Positions 46,101 to 54,922 are shown, counted from the stretch's first letter. The stretch is DNA of 64,000 nt from Exiguobacterium flavidum (GCF_003344535.1 NZ_QPKS01000005.1:62001-126000), one strand, 5' to 3'. The notes: generated by a model from the sequence alone, not told the origin. Translations and numbers: made by a program.

Positions 46101-47117
46101 TCAACGGAACGTCATATCGATTCTTGATTCCTCACCGGCGATCACCACTTTCGCGAATGCGCCGTTAACTAATGTCGACTGTGGCGGCTGATGCCCGATA
46201 TCGAGGTCATAGAAGATCGAAAGACCCGTCTTCTGCTCGATTGCGGCATAAGCGCTTAGCAAATCGAAGTCCTTGACCGCCTTCCCGGCCGGCGTCCTTC
46301 CGAACAAGATGCCGGATGCCTCGTCGAACCAGCCCGCGTAATGCATATGAATGATCGTTCGGTAGATGTCAGCCGCGTTCGCCTCACAAGCCTCGAAGTA
46401 CCAAAGAATCGGTTCCCCTCCGGTATGGTTCGCACGGAACGCCGCGACATCGCCGTAAGGGGTCCCGATGAGGTGACGGACCGTTTCGAGGCATCCGCCG
46501 AGGAGCCGTCCTTCAAGTTCCGTCACGTCCTGCCGGAGCGTCTTCCATTCGGTAGGACGGTCCAAGTGGAACAGAAAACGCTCCGGCCGTTCCTGGTGAT
46601 TCCATTTCGATTGATACTGTTCTGACGGCCACTGGGTCACTGTTCCGCCCGACCGGGTCGCGAGGACGCGGCGCCACGCTTCCGTCGTCGGGTCCCACTC
46701 CTCACTGCGCAAATCAGCGAGGTTCGTCCCGTGGGCGGTAGCGATGCCTGTCTTCAAAGTGATTGCGAGCTGAATCGTGCTCGTATCGGAATACCCGAGG
46801 AGCCATTTCGGTTCGATCGAATCATAATCGATCAAGTCGAGCACATCTATCGCCCGTTCACCGCCCCATGGCGGGATGATGGCATCGATCGACTCGTCCT
46901 TGAACATCTGATTCAACTCCATCGCGCGGACGGCTCCGTCAGCGCTTTGCACATCTGCTTCAGTCCACGTCGTCTCACCGAATTTCACGTCGAGCTGCCG
47001 TGCCTTCAAACGTTCTGCCGCTTCGTGCATCAATGGATGCAATTGTTCAGGTACACCGGACGACGGGGCGGTCACCCCGATCGTCATTCCCGTCCAAGCC
47101 AGATGCGGATATCGCAT
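46101..47117 (-). CDS. S66 family peptidase (LD-carboxypeptidase / MccF-like)
   Basis: A 338-residue S66 serine peptidase. The nucleophile Ser is near 110 in WLLGYSDTS, the Glu in ILWYFEACEA and the His in YDLDIGHQPPQ; IIPPWGGERAID is family-typical. S66 enzymes trim murein tetrapeptides or inactivate microcin C-type compounds. There is no signal peptide, so it acts in the cytoplasm. ATG 47117 is better spaced from AGGAGGAG than the in-frame ATG at 47123. Confidence 0.88.
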   Translation of the reverse strand: MRYPHLAWTGMTIGVTAPSSGVPEQLHPLMHEAAERLKARQLDVKFGETTWTEADVQSADGAVRAMELNQMFKDESIDAIIPPWGGERAIDVLDLIDYDSIEPKWLLGYSDTSTIQLAITLKTGIATAHGTNLADLRSEEWDPTTEAWRRVLATRSGGTVTQWPSEQYQSKWNHQERPERFLFHLDRPTEWKTLRQDVTELEGRLLGGCLETVRHLIGTPYGDVAAFRANHTGGEPILWYFEACEANAADIYRTIIHMHYAGWFDEASGILFGRTPAGKAVKDFDLLSAYAAIEQKTGLSIFYDLDIGHQPPQSTLVNGAFAKVVIAGEESRIDMTFR

Positions 47118-47151
47118 CACCATCTCCTCCTATCTAAGTTCACTGAACGAT

Positions 47152-47176
47152 GTTTCTGCTAAAAATATACGGGTAT
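47152..47176 (+). promoter_or_regulatory. Sigma-B-type promoter of the 27-residue peptide gene
   Basis: GTTTCT (152-157), a 13-nt spacer and GGGTAT (171-176) fit the sigma-B consensus. The predicted start near 47184 leaves a ~50-nt leader. Confidence 0.55.
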
Positions 47177-47181
47177 ATTTT
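47162..47181. repeat. Perfect palindrome over the -10 region
   Basis: AAAATATAC-GG-GTATATTTT is a 9-bp inverted repeat with a 2-nt centre, lying between two divergent genes and over the proposed -10 element. Operator-like; the regulator is unknown. Confidence 0.5.
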
Positions 47182-47236
47182 CTAAGGGATTTATCTAATG
47201 GATCGATATCAAAATTATGGAAAAGGAGAATACATT

Positions 47237-47320
47237 ATGTCTGAACTCAAAGCCAACTTTGAAACGACTGTCTGGAGCGCCGTTCTGATCATCTTCCTGA
47301 CTGCTTGGGGACTGTCCTGA
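47237..47320 (+). CDS. 27-residue single-pass membrane peptide
   Basis: A tiny frame with a strong ribosome site (AAAAGGAGA, 9 nt spacing). It starts SELKANFETT and continues as one transmembrane helix (VWSAVLIIFLTAWGL). Its stop is 2 nt before the stop of the convergent protease gene. The sigma-B-like promoter and good spacing favour a real gene. It may be a small accessory subunit of a membrane complex, which is speculative; no family recognised. Confidence 0.6.
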   Translation: MSELKANFETTVWSAVLIIFLTAWGLS

Positions 47321-47322
47321 GG

Positions 47323-48135
47323 TCATCGGATGACGAGCGCCATCCTGCCCGTGCTGTCGAAGCGCTTGATGAACGTCGTCTTATCAACCGCATACCGGCT
47401 GTGCGTATCGATTGGATCGGTGACGTAGAAATACTGCCGGTCGACGCCTGAGACGACGAGGACATGCATGTTCTCGACGAGGCGCATCGCTTTCCCGTTG
47501 AAGCGGTAAGTCTTCTTGACAGGTGCCTTGAACTGATATGTCACATATGCGATGACCGGATTCCCTTTACGAACTTCCCGCTCGATCATCACGGAACTTG
47601 CGCCGGTGAAGACGCTGCTGTCTTTGCGGTATTTTTTTGCGGTCTTTATGAGCGCCTGTGGGAAGATCGACTGGTAGATGTGGTCTGCCTGGATCCGGTA
47701 GGGTGAACCTGAGAAACCTTCCGTCGGGTCGAATCGGCTCGAATACTTCATCTGTTTCGCCATCGACATCTTGTCGAGACGATGTCCTTTGTAGTTCAGG
47801 CTCATCGTCAAGGAGGTGATTTCACAGCCCATCGGCATCTCGGGCAGCTGGCTGATATGTTTGACGCCAAGCAGCTTTCGCTCCGCTTCTCTGACGTATG
47901 CTTTGTACACCCAGCCTCTTCGTTTTCCTGCCTCTGCATAAAGCCACGACTTCGTTTCCTTCAGACCTTCAATTCTCGTCCCCTTCGGCAACACAGTCAG
48001 GATCTTTGCCGACGTGCTGTCGTCAGCCCGAAGATTCAAGCGGTCTTGTGTGACATAGGACTGAGCTGCGCCGACGGGGACAGATGTGCCTGAAACAAGA
48101 AGCAGAGCAGATAGAAAGGTCAGCCGATTCCTCAT
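47323..48135 (-). CDS. Secreted SH3 plus C39-like peptidase
   Basis: A 270-residue protein with a signal peptide (cleavage near GAA at 22-24), a bacterial SH3 domain (about 25-85, LNLRADDSTSAKILTVLPKGT) and a Peptidase_C39_2-type domain. The last has the catalytic Cys in EMPMGCEITSLTM, the His in ENMHVLVVSGVD and the Asp in YVTDPI. It resembles YvpB. Likely an extracellular, wall-associated thiol peptidase. Its start overlaps the upstream thioredoxin-like gene by 4 nt. Confidence 0.85.
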   Translation of the reverse strand: MRNRLTFLSALLLVSGTSVPVGAAQSYVTQDRLNLRADDSTSAKILTVLPKGTRIEGLKETKSWLYAEAGKRRGWVYKAYVREAERKLLGVKHISQLPEMPMGCEITSLTMSLNYKGHRLDKMSMAKQMKYSSRFDPTEGFSGSPYRIQADHIYQSIFPQALIKTAKKYRKDSSVFTGASSVMIEREVRKGNPVIAYVTYQFKAPVKKTYRFNGKAMRLVENMHVLVVSGVDRQYFYVTDPIDTHSRYAVDKTTFIKRFDSTGRMALVIR

Positions 48136-48482
48136 TGACCGTCCCCCCGGCTCGCCAAGTAGCCGCTGACGAAGCGGTCGATCTTTTCTTCGAACCGGTC
48201 CAGGTGGACGATGCGCGCCTCCCGGTATACCTCCTTCCCTTCGATGAACAGAATCAACACCGGAGCCGTGAATATCGAAAGTCTTCCCGCGATATCCGGT
48301 ACCTCGCTCGCGTTGATCCGTCCCGCCGCGAGTTCTTCATATTCAGCGATGATCGGCTCGATTTGCGGAAACAGCGAGTGGCACACGCTGCAGTTGTCCG
48401 TCGAAATATAGATGAAGCTGAGCGGACTTGCGATGAAGCGGTCGAGCTCACCGACCGAGTGGATCGAGACGAATTCAGCCAT
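48132..48482 (-). CDS. Thioredoxin-like protein
   Basis: A 116-residue thioredoxin-fold protein with active site NCSVCHSL (CxxC) and the cis-Pro region FTAPVLILFIEGKEV. No signal peptide, so cytoplasmic. AAAGGAGGAGG precedes the ATG. It resembles YtpP-type thioredoxin-like proteins; coupling to the secreted protease gene may be incidental. Confidence 0.85.
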   Translation of the reverse strand: MAEFVSIHSVGELDRFIASPLSFIYISTDNCSVCHSLFPQIEPIIAEYEELAAGRINASEVPDIAGRLSIFTAPVLILFIEGKEVYREARIVHLDRFEEKIDRFVSGYLASRGDGQ

Positions 48483-48536
48483 CCTCTACCTCCTCCTTTG
48501 ATTGGGTGTGAAATCAGTATACCGTACACTTAGAAG

Positions 48537-48580
48537 AAAAAGAAATCCGTCCCGGGACAGTCCGGGACGGATTTCTTTTT
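48537..48580. terminator. Terminator of the DUF779 / aldehyde dehydrogenase operon
   Basis: AAAAAGAAATCCGTCCCGG and its complement form a very long stem with T-runs on both sides. Confidence 0.92.
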
Positions 48581-48584
48581 CTCT

Positions 48585-48944
48585 TCAATTCGCACGGAGC
48601 GCCTCGTTTTCCTCAGTCGTGAACGCACGTGAACGTGTCAGGAATCGTTTTCCTTCCACCCCTTCGAGCGAGAACATCCCGCCTCGGCCGTCGACGACGT
48701 CGATGATCAGCTGCGTATGCTTCCAGTAGTCGTATTGACGATGATGGATATAGAAGGGACATCCGCCGATTTCACCGATCTTGACATCGAGGTCGCCGAT
48801 CAAAAGGTCTCCTTCAGGATAGCACATGGGCGAGCTGCCATCGCAGCACCCGCCCGATTGGTGAAAGATCAGTGGACCATGCTTCGCTTTCAGCTTTTCG
48901 ATCAAGCCGAGCGCTTCCGCGGTCGCAAGAACACGTTCGACCAT
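48585..48944 (-). CDS. DUF779 protein
   Basis: A 119-residue DUF779 protein with the conserved Cys pattern FHQSGGCCDGSSPMCY and the IYIHHRQYDYWKHTQLIIDVV-type block. DUF779 genes are typically next to aldehyde dehydrogenases, as here (19 nt gap), suggesting a maturation or accessory role; the biochemistry is unknown. GGAGTGAC precedes ATG 48944. Confidence 0.9.
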   Translation of the reverse strand: MVERVLATAEALGLIEKLKAKHGPLIFHQSGGCCDGSSPMCYPEGDLLIGDLDVKIGEIGGCPFYIHHRQYDYWKHTQLIIDVVDGRGGMFSLEGVEGKRFLTRSRAFTTEENEALRAN

Positions 48945-48963
48945 GCCTGTCACTCCTTTCGAA

Positions 48964-50484
48964 TCAGAAGAAACCGAGCTTTTTCGGGCTGTAGCTGACG
49001 AGCAGGTTTTTCGTCCGCTGGTAATGGCTGAGCATCATCTTATGGTTCTCACGGCCGATACCGGACATTTTGTAGCCGCCGAACGCAGCATGCGCCGGAT
49101 ATTGATGATAGCAGTTCGTCCAGACACGACCCGCCTCGATCGCACGGCCGAAGCGATATGCCCGGTTCATGTCACGCGTCCAGACACCTGCACCGAGACC
49201 ATACAGCGTATCGTTTGCGATCTCGAGTGCTTCCTCGTCCGTCTTGAACGTCGTCACCGACAGGACCGGACCGAAGATTTCCTCTTGGAAGATGCGCATC
49301 TTGTTATGGCCTTTGAAAATCGTCGGCTGGATATAGTAGCCTTCTGCGAGCTCGCCTTCTTGAACGTTGCGTTCCCCGCCAATCAAGCACTCCGCCCCTT
49401 CAGACTTCCCGATCTCGAGATAGGAAAGGATCTTCTCCATCTGCTCGTTCGAGGCTTGCGCTCCCATCATCACATCCGGGTCGAGCGGGTTGCCGAGCTT
49501 GATCGCCTTGACGCGTTCGAGGACACGTTCCATGAACTTGTCGTAGATCGATTCATGGATGAGGGCACGTGACGGGCATGTGCAGACCTCGCCTTGGTTG
49601 AGAGCGAACATGACGAGTCCTTCGATCGCCTTGTCGAGGAAATCATCGTCCTCGTCCATGACGTCAGCGAAGAAGATGTTCGGTGACTTCCCGCCGAGCT
49701 CGAGCGTGACCGGGATGATGTTCTGCGAAGCATACTGCATGATCAAGCGGCCTGTCGTCGTCTCACCCGTGAAGGCGATCTTCGCGATGCGGTCGCTCGA
49801 AGCGAGCGGCTTCCCGGCTTCGAGTCCGAATCCGTTGACGACGTTGAGGACGCCAGGCGGGAGCAGGTCTTCAATCAGCTCGAGCAGGACCATGATGCTG
49901 ACAGGCGTCTGTTCTGCCGGTTTGAGGACGACGCAGTTCCCGGCGGCAAGTGCCGGTGCAAGCTTCCAGACCGCCATCAAAATCGGGAAGTTCCACGGGA
50001 TGATCTGCCCTACGACGCCGAGCGGCTCTTGGAAATGGTAGGCGACCGTATCGTTATCGAGCTCACCGATGCTGCCTTCCTGTGCCCGGATGACGCCGGC
50101 GAAGTAGCGGAAGTGATCGATCGCAAGCGGTAGGTCTGCGTTAAGCGTCTCACGGACGGCCTTCCCGTTCTCCCATGTTTCGGCATACGCGAGCATCTCG
50201 AGGTTCTCTTCCATCCGATTCGCGATTTTGTTCAGGATAATTGAACGCTCGGTCACGGAAGTTTTTCCCCATGCATCTTTAGCCGCATGGGCCGCGTCGA
50301 GGGCCAGTTCGATATCCTCTTTCGTCGAGCGGGCGACTTCACAAAATACCTTGCCCGTCACCGGCGTGATGTTCTCGAAATACTGCCCGTTCGATGGAGC
50401 AGTCCATTTACCGTTGATGTAGTTTTCGTAGCGATCCTTGAATTGTACTTTCGAGCCTTCAGTGTTCGGAATTTCATAGATCAT
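48964..50484 (-). CDS. NAD-dependent aldehyde dehydrogenase
   Basis: A 506-residue ALDH close to the AcoD/ExaC acetaldehyde-dehydrogenase group. [32 protein letters not shown] binds cofactor. [11 protein letters not shown] carries the catalytic Glu and [11 protein letters not shown] the catalytic Cys. The start follows GGGAGGAA. A cre site lies upstream. It should oxidise acetaldehyde or similar aldehydes to acids, the fermentation/overflow link. Confidence 0.92.
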   Translation of the reverse strand: MIYEIPNTEGSKVQFKDRYENYINGKWTAPSNGQYFENITPVTGKVFCEVARSTKEDIELALDAAHAAKDAWGKTSVTERSIILNKIANRMEENLEMLAYAETWENGKAVRETLNADLPLAIDHFRYFAGVIRAQEGSIGELDNDTVAYHFQEPLGVVGQIIPWNFPILMAVWKLAPALAAGNCVVLKPAEQTPVSIMVLLELIEDLLPPGVLNVVNGFGLEAGKPLASSDRIAKIAFTGETTTGRLIMQYASQNIIPVTLELGGKSPNIFFADVMDEDDDFLDKAIEGLVMFALNQGEVCTCPSRALIHESIYDKFMERVLERVKAIKLGNPLDPDVMMGAQASNEQMEKILSYLEIGKSEGAECLIGGERNVQEGELAEGYYIQPTIFKGHNKMRIFQEEIFGPVLSVTTFKTDEEALEIANDTLYGLGAGVWTRDMNRAYRFGRAIEAGRVWTNCYHQYPAHAAFGGYKMSGIGRENHKMMLSHYQRTKNLLVSYSPKKLGFF

Positions 50485-50536
50485 TCTTGATTCCTCCCTT
50501 GATTTTGTACAACCTCTTCGGTATGACGCCACTTTA

Positions 50537-50550
50537 TGTATGCGCTTACA
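50537..50550 (-). promoter_or_regulatory. CcpA-binding cre site at the aldehyde dehydrogenase
   Basis: The minus strand reads ATGTAAGCGCATACA including the base before it, matching the relaxed cre consensus WTGNAANCGNWNNCW at every position. It lies about 55 nt before the ATG. Confidence 0.6.
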
Positions 50551-50659
50551 TTTTGAAGTAAAAAATAAAAATAAAATGGCGCTCCCAGTTCCTATCGTAA
50601 CAAAGTTCACAGAAATGTCAAAATATTTCGTGTATTATTTGAACTTTTTTCTTTTTTCC

Positions 50660-50683
50660 CGAACGGTTTCCTTCTACCGTTCG
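50660..50683. repeat. Hairpin in the YxlE-like gene leader
   Basis: CGAACGGT and ACCGTTCG form a perfect 8-bp stem with an 8-nt loop, about 30 nt before the start of the first gene. It may be an operator or a leader hairpin. Confidence 0.5.
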
Positions 50684-50710
50684 TCTACTGTAGTGAAAGG
50701 GGAAATTGAA

Positions 50711-50908
50711 ATGGATCAAACTACCGTAGTAATGTTGGCTGCACCACTCTTCCTCATCCAAGTCGCCTTAATCGTCATCGCGTTGAAGGATCTCTTTTCG
50801 AGAGGTCAAGAGAACATCAAAGGACCGTTCTGGGTCTGGTTCGCCGTCATCGTCTTCCTTAACCTGCTCGGACCGCTCCTCTACTTCGTGATCGGGAGAA
50901 AGGCATGA
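50711..50908 (+). CDS. PLDc_N-domain membrane protein (YxlE-like)
   Basis: A 65-residue protein with two TM helices and the PLDc_N pattern KDLFSRGQENIKGPFWVWFAVIVFLNLLGPLLYFVIGRK. In B. subtilis YxlE is the equivalent small protein next to the YxlFG ABC transporter. AAAGGGGA precedes ATG 50711, and the stop overlaps the ATPase start by 4 nt. Confidence 0.85.
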   Translation: MDQTTVVMLAAPLFLIQVALIVIALKDLFSRGQENIKGPFWVWFAVIVFLNLLGPLLYFVIGRKA

Positions 50909-51747
50909 TCCGGGTCGAACGGCTTTCGAAGAAGTTCGATGATAATGTCGCCTTGAAAGAAGTGACGTTCGAACTTCAGCCGGGCTGCACCTCCCTGCTC
51001 GGTCCGAATGGTGCCGGGAAGACGACACTGCTTCACCTTCTCGCCGGCATCACGAGACCGACGACCGGCAGGATCGACGGACTCGAACAGGCGCGCATCG
51101 GATTTTTGCCGCAAACTCCAGCCCTGTACCCTTGGATGACCGCACGGGAAACACTTGAGCAGGCAGGTCTGCTCAGCGGCAGGACAGTTGACGTCCATCG
51201 TCTGCTTGGAACGGTCGGACTGACCGACTCGAAGAAGCCGGTCCGCTCCTACTCCGGCGGAATGAAACAACGGCTCGGCCTCGCCCAGGCACTCTGTACC
51301 GATCCTGACCTGCTGCTGCTCGACGAACCGGTCTCTGCGCTCGACCCGGCAGGACGGCGAGAGGTGCTCGATTTGCTGATGGAACTCAAACGCGACAGGA
51401 TGATTCTCTATTCGACACACGTCCTGCCTGATGCTGAAGAAGCAAGCGATCATGTCCTCATCCTCAAGGAAGGCAGACTGATCAAAGACGGCACGATTCG
51501 CGAGCTGCTGCACAAGCAGCAGTTGACTGTTCGCTTCACGGAGGAAGTCGATGCGAGCGAACTGCTCGCCATTTCATGCATCAACCACTTGGAGCAGCGC
51601 GGGCTTGACTGGCATCTCTCGACCGACGACATTAAGTCGGCCGAGCGCGCTCTGCTGCAAAAAGCAATCGACCGGGAATGGTCGATCGAATCCTTCCATA
51701 TCGGGCATCATTCCCTCGAATCCTATCTGCTCGAGGTGACCAAATGA
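50905..51747 (+). CDS. ABC transporter ATPase (YxlF-like)
   Basis: A 280-residue ATPase: Walker A GPNGAGKTT, signature YSGGMKQRLGLAQAL, Walker B LLLLDEPVSALDPAG and H-loop STHVLPDAEEASDH. The C-terminal ~70-residue extension is typical of drug/bacteriocin exporters. Overlapping starts (ATGA) on both sides show tight coupling with YxlE- and YxlG-like genes. Confidence 0.9.
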   Translation: MIRVERLSKKFDDNVALKEVTFELQPGCTSLLGPNGAGKTTLLHLLAGITRPTTGRIDGLEQARIGFLPQTPALYPWMTARETLEQAGLLSGRTVDVHRLLGTVGLTDSKKPVRSYSGGMKQRLGLAQALCTDPDLLLLDEPVSALDPAGRREVLDLLMELKRDRMILYSTHVLPDAEEASDHVLILKEGRLIKDGTIRELLHKQQLTVRFTEEVDASELLAISCINHLEQRGLDWHLSTDDIKSAERALLQKAIDREWSIESFHIGHHSLESYLLEVTK

Positions 51748-52508
51748 AAATGTTCATGTTACGACTCCGTCATGAGTTCAAGGAAATCGTGCGCAGCAAG
51801 CGTCTTTACTTCGTGCCGCTCATTCTGATCCTGCTCGCCGTGACCCAACCCGTACTGCTCTATTTCCTGCCGGATCTGATCGAGAGCGGCGGCAACCTTC
51901 CGGAAGGCGCGACGATCACGATCCCGGAACCGTCACCTGAAGAGGTGATGCAGTCTGTCAGCGAACAATTGAACCAGATCGGGATGATCGTCATCCTGCT
52001 CGCCGCCTCGACGCAGTTCTCGCACGAACGGGAATGGGGAACGCTCGCCTGGCTCCGCTCGCTGCGAATCGGTGCCGGGACGCTCGTCTTCAGCAAATGG
52101 CTTGCTCAGTTGGCGCTCGCATCCGTTGGTCTCTCATTCGCCTACTTGTCCTCCTACTACTATACGATGCTTTTGTTCGACGCTCCTGACGTCAAGAAGA
52201 CGATCTATTCCTTGCTTCTCCTGCTTGCCTTCACCGCGTTGCAACTGGCATTCCTGACGATGATGACAAGTATCCTCCGTTCTTCGCTCGTCTCTTTCTT
52301 GTGCGTCTTTTCACTCGGGGTCGTCTTCTCGATGATCGGCGGGATCGACACGGCATGGACCGCTTGGATCCCCTGGCAGACCGGTAAAGAGAGCAGCGCC
52401 ATCTTCTCGCGATCGCTTGATGATTTTTGGCCGCTCGCTTTGCTTGTCGTGGCGAGCATCGTATTTCTCTTCATCGCGAGACGTCTGTTGAAGTGGACGA
52501 ACGCTTGA
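51744..52508 (+). CDS. ABC-2 permease (YxlG-like)
   Basis: A 254-residue permease with six TM helices. The first is near 20-38, and an outer loop (SGGNLPEGATITIPEPSPEEV) separates it from the rest. It resembles YxlG. With its ATPase and the YxlE-like protein it forms a three-gene exporter; no SigY-type sigma factor is adjacent, unlike in B. subtilis. Confidence 0.87.
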   Translation: MKMFMLRLRHEFKEIVRSKRLYFVPLILILLAVTQPVLLYFLPDLIESGGNLPEGATITIPEPSPEEVMQSVSEQLNQIGMIVILLAASTQFSHEREWGTLAWLRSLRIGAGTLVFSKWLAQLALASVGLSFAYLSSYYYTMLLFDAPDVKKTIYSLLLLLAFTALQLAFLTMMTSILRSSLVSFLCVFSLGVVFSMIGGIDTAWTAWIPWQTGKESSAIFSRSLDDFWPLALLVVASIVFLFIARRLLKWTNA

Positions 52509-52522
52509 AAGTCTCTCTCGAC

Positions 52523-52570
52523 AAAAAAAGGGGAATGCCGCGTCTCCTTCGCGGTCATTCCCCTTTCTTC
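52523..52570. terminator. Bidirectional terminator, YxlG-like / cstB
   Basis: AAAGGGGAATGcCGCG / CGCGGtCATTCCCCTTT stem with A- and T-runs on the two sides. Confidence 0.9.
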
Positions 52571-52585
52571 AGTTCAAGACGTAGA

Positions 52586-53980
52586 TCAGGACGTGACAGG
52601 CAGCTGTTTCTTCTCCCAGCCGCTGAAGCCGCCCGTCAGGTTTTTGACGTTACTGAATCCGGCACGCTGCATGACGCTCATCGCGATGGCGGAACGCGCC
52701 CCGGATTGACATTGCATGACGATCGGCCGATCTTTCCCGACCTCGTCGAGGCGATCCTCAAGATGACCGAGCATCAGGTGTCTCGCGCCTTCGATGTGCC
52801 CTTCTTCCCACTCCGTCTGGTTCCGGACATCGATCAAGACGACTTCGTCCTTCTCAAGTAACGGCGCAAGCGCTTCGGGACTGATCTCCTCGTACGAATC
52901 CGCACCATTCTTAGCGATGGCCGCCTCTGTGTCCGTAAAACCGATGACGTCATCGACGCCGACCGTCTGAAGTGCGCGCATCGCCTCTTTCGCGTCTGCT
53001 TCACTTCCGATCAACACGACATCGTTCGCACCGTCAAGCAGCCAGCCACTCCAGGTCGAGAATGATTTGTTCAGCGGAATGTTGAGAGCGCCCTTCGCGT
53101 GCGAATCCTTGAATTCCTTTGCTGCCCGTACGTCTACGAGTAGCTTCGATCCACCAAGCTCTTCTCCAGTGAATTTATCCAGTGTTTCCGGGTCGCGACG
53201 CAACTCTACGCCTTCCTTATTGATGCGCTTCATTCGCGCGAAATAGGTTGGCGGTTCCGGCTGACCCTCGAGCAGCTGTTTGACGAAGTCTGCTTCAGAC
53301 ATATCCTGCAGTGCCCAGTTGTTGATTTTCTCATAACCGACCGTCGACATCGGTACGGCTCCAAGTGACTTCCCGCATGCGCTGCCTGCACCGTGGGCCG
53401 GCCAGACTTGAAGATGATCCGGCAGCTCTTTGAATTTTTTCAGAGAGGCAAACATGTCCTTCGCTCCCGATTCTGCCGTCCCTTCGACCTTCGCTGCCTT
53501 CTCGAGCAAGTCAGGCCGGCCGATGTCGCCGACGAAGACGAAATCCCCGGTAAAGATGCCCATCGGGACACGAGAGCCACCGCCTTCATCCGTCAAGACG
53601 AAACTGATACTCTCAGGGGTATGACCAGGCGTATGCATGACATCGAAGCGAATGTTGCCGATCTTGAACTGGTCTCCGTCCTTGAGCAATGTATGCGGGT
53701 AGTCTTTTACGTATTCATACTTCCAGTCTGGACCGCCCTCATCAGACACATATAGGTGCACTCCAAGCTTCTCAGCCATCTCACGGGCACCGGACACATA
53801 GTCGGCATGGATGTGCGTCTCAGCGATCGCGCTTAGATGTAAGCCTTCAGATTTGGCGATTTCCTGGTAGACCTCGATCTGGCGGCCTGGATCGATGACG
53901 ATCGCCTCACCGGTCTTCTGGCAGCCGACGACGTAAGACATATGAGCTAGACGTGAATCAAAATAGGAACGAAAGAACAT
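52586..53980 (-). CDS. cstB: CstB-like persulfide dioxygenase (MBL + pseudo-rhodanese + rhodanese)
   Basis: A 464-residue multidomain enzyme that in Staphylococcus oxidises persulfides to thiosulfate. Residues 1-250 are an MBL fold with ETHIHADYVSG (His56, His58, Asp60). Residues ~265-350 form a rhodanese-like domain without the active Cys (VVLIGSEADA replaces it). The C-terminal rhodanese has the active loop MQCQSGARSA. The domain order equals S. aureus CstB. A CstR-type operator overlaps its -10. Confidence 0.9.
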   Translation of the reverse strand: MFFRSYFDSRLAHMSYVVGCQKTGEAIVIDPGRQIEVYQEIAKSEGLHLSAIAETHIHADYVSGAREMAEKLGVHLYVSDEGGPDWKYEYVKDYPHTLLKDGDQFKIGNIRFDVMHTPGHTPESISFVLTDEGGGSRVPMGIFTGDFVFVGDIGRPDLLEKAAKVEGTAESGAKDMFASLKKFKELPDHLQVWPAHGAGSACGKSLGAVPMSTVGYEKINNWALQDMSEADFVKQLLEGQPEPPTYFARMKRINKEGVELRRDPETLDKFTGEELGGSKLLVDVRAAKEFKDSHAKGALNIPLNKSFSTWSGWLLDGANDVVLIGSEADAKEAMRALQTVGVDDVIGFTDTEAAIAKNGADSYEEISPEALAPLLEKDEVVLIDVRNQTEWEEGHIEGARHLMLGHLEDRLDEVGKDRPIVMQCQSGARSAIAMSVMQRAGFSNVKNLTGGFSGWEKKQLPVTS

Positions 53981-54022
53981 GATTATTTCTCCCTTCTTTT
54001 AGTAACGATTTCCCCAGTCCAT

Positions 54023-54040
54023 TATAGGTGGGGGGGTATA
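54023..54040 (-). promoter_or_regulatory. CstR-type operator and -10 box of cstB
   Basis: The plus strand TATAGGTGGGGGGGTATA has the AT-flanked G-run of CsoR/CstR operators. On the minus strand TATAAT (54021-54026) overlaps it, so repressor binding would cover the cstB -10. Confidence 0.65.
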
Positions 54041-54070
54041 ACTCATTATAGGATCATCCAACTCCAGTTG

Positions 54071-54922
54071 TCACGCGACAGGTTTTGGTGACCTAAAGGA
54101 AATATACCCGATGAGGTACAATGCGACACCTATAAGGAGGAATAGCGCGGAGGTCGAGGCATGGACAAGCTTCAACGTGACGCTCACCGCCACGACGACA
54201 TAGAATCCCCCAAGCAACCGGTCGACCGTCCTGTCCTTGAAACGAAGGAGTCGCTTTGTTCCGAATGGCGTACCAAGCAATGCTCCCGCGATCAAAAAGA
54301 TTCCGCTCATATATGGAAGCCCGGCACCGGTTCCAATATGTGTCGCCAGCCCGAGCGTCACGATCAGCATGGCGGCAGCGACGCCTGTCCCGATCGCCCG
54401 TTTCAAGTCATAACGCACCCATCCCGTCAGCAGCGGTGTCAGGACGAATCCTCCGCTTACGCCCATCAGGGACGATACGACACCTGCTGCGATCCCGATC
54501 ACGGACAGCTTGGCGAATCCTGCACGCTGCCCATCGCTCGTCGTGTTCGCCGCCGTCCGCTTCTTCAGAAAACGATACGCGAAGACACTTAAGATGACGA
54601 TATAGAGCAGCGATGTCAACATGCCCGCCCACTCGACGTTGTCCATCTTGACGACGAGCGGCGCGAGCACCATCGAAGTCAATGCCCCCGATCCGCCAAT
54701 GATTGCCGCGTCGCGCCAGACGACGTTTTTTCGTTTGGCGTGCGAGAACGCTCCTGTCACAGTCGAACCCAGCGTCAACAGCAAGCTCAGCGCGATCGCT
54801 TCGCTCGGCGATTTCCCCATTATGAGCAGAAGAGGCGTCAGGATGATTCCCCCTCCGATTCCGAAAAAACCTGATAATACCCCGATACCTATACCTAATC
54901 CGATGAACATCACCATTTCCAT
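54071..54922 (-). CDS. TauE/SafE-family exporter 1
   Basis: A 283-residue, eight-helix TauE/SafE membrane protein (GFFGIGGGIILTPLLLIMGKSPSEAIALSL; VVSSLMGVSGGFVLTPLLTG; GALLGTPFGTKRL). TauE members export sulfite, thiosulfate or sulfonates; a tauE gene is part of cst loci in Staphylococcus. AAGGGAG lies 7 nt before ATG 54922. It lies upstream of cstB on the same strand and may share the regulon. Confidence 0.88.
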   Translation of the reverse strand: MEMVMFIGLGIGIGVLSGFFGIGGGIILTPLLLIMGKSPSEAIALSLLLTLGSTVTGAFSHAKRKNVVWRDAAIIGGSGALTSMVLAPLVVKMDNVEWAGMLTSLLYIVILSVFAYRFLKKRTAANTTSDGQRAGFAKLSVIGIAAGVVSSLMGVSGGFVLTPLLTGWVRYDLKRAIGTGVAAAMLIVTLGLATHIGTGAGLPYMSGIFLIAGALLGTPFGTKRLLRFKDRTVDRLLGGFYVVVAVSVTLKLVHASTSALFLLIGVALYLIGYISFRSPKPVA

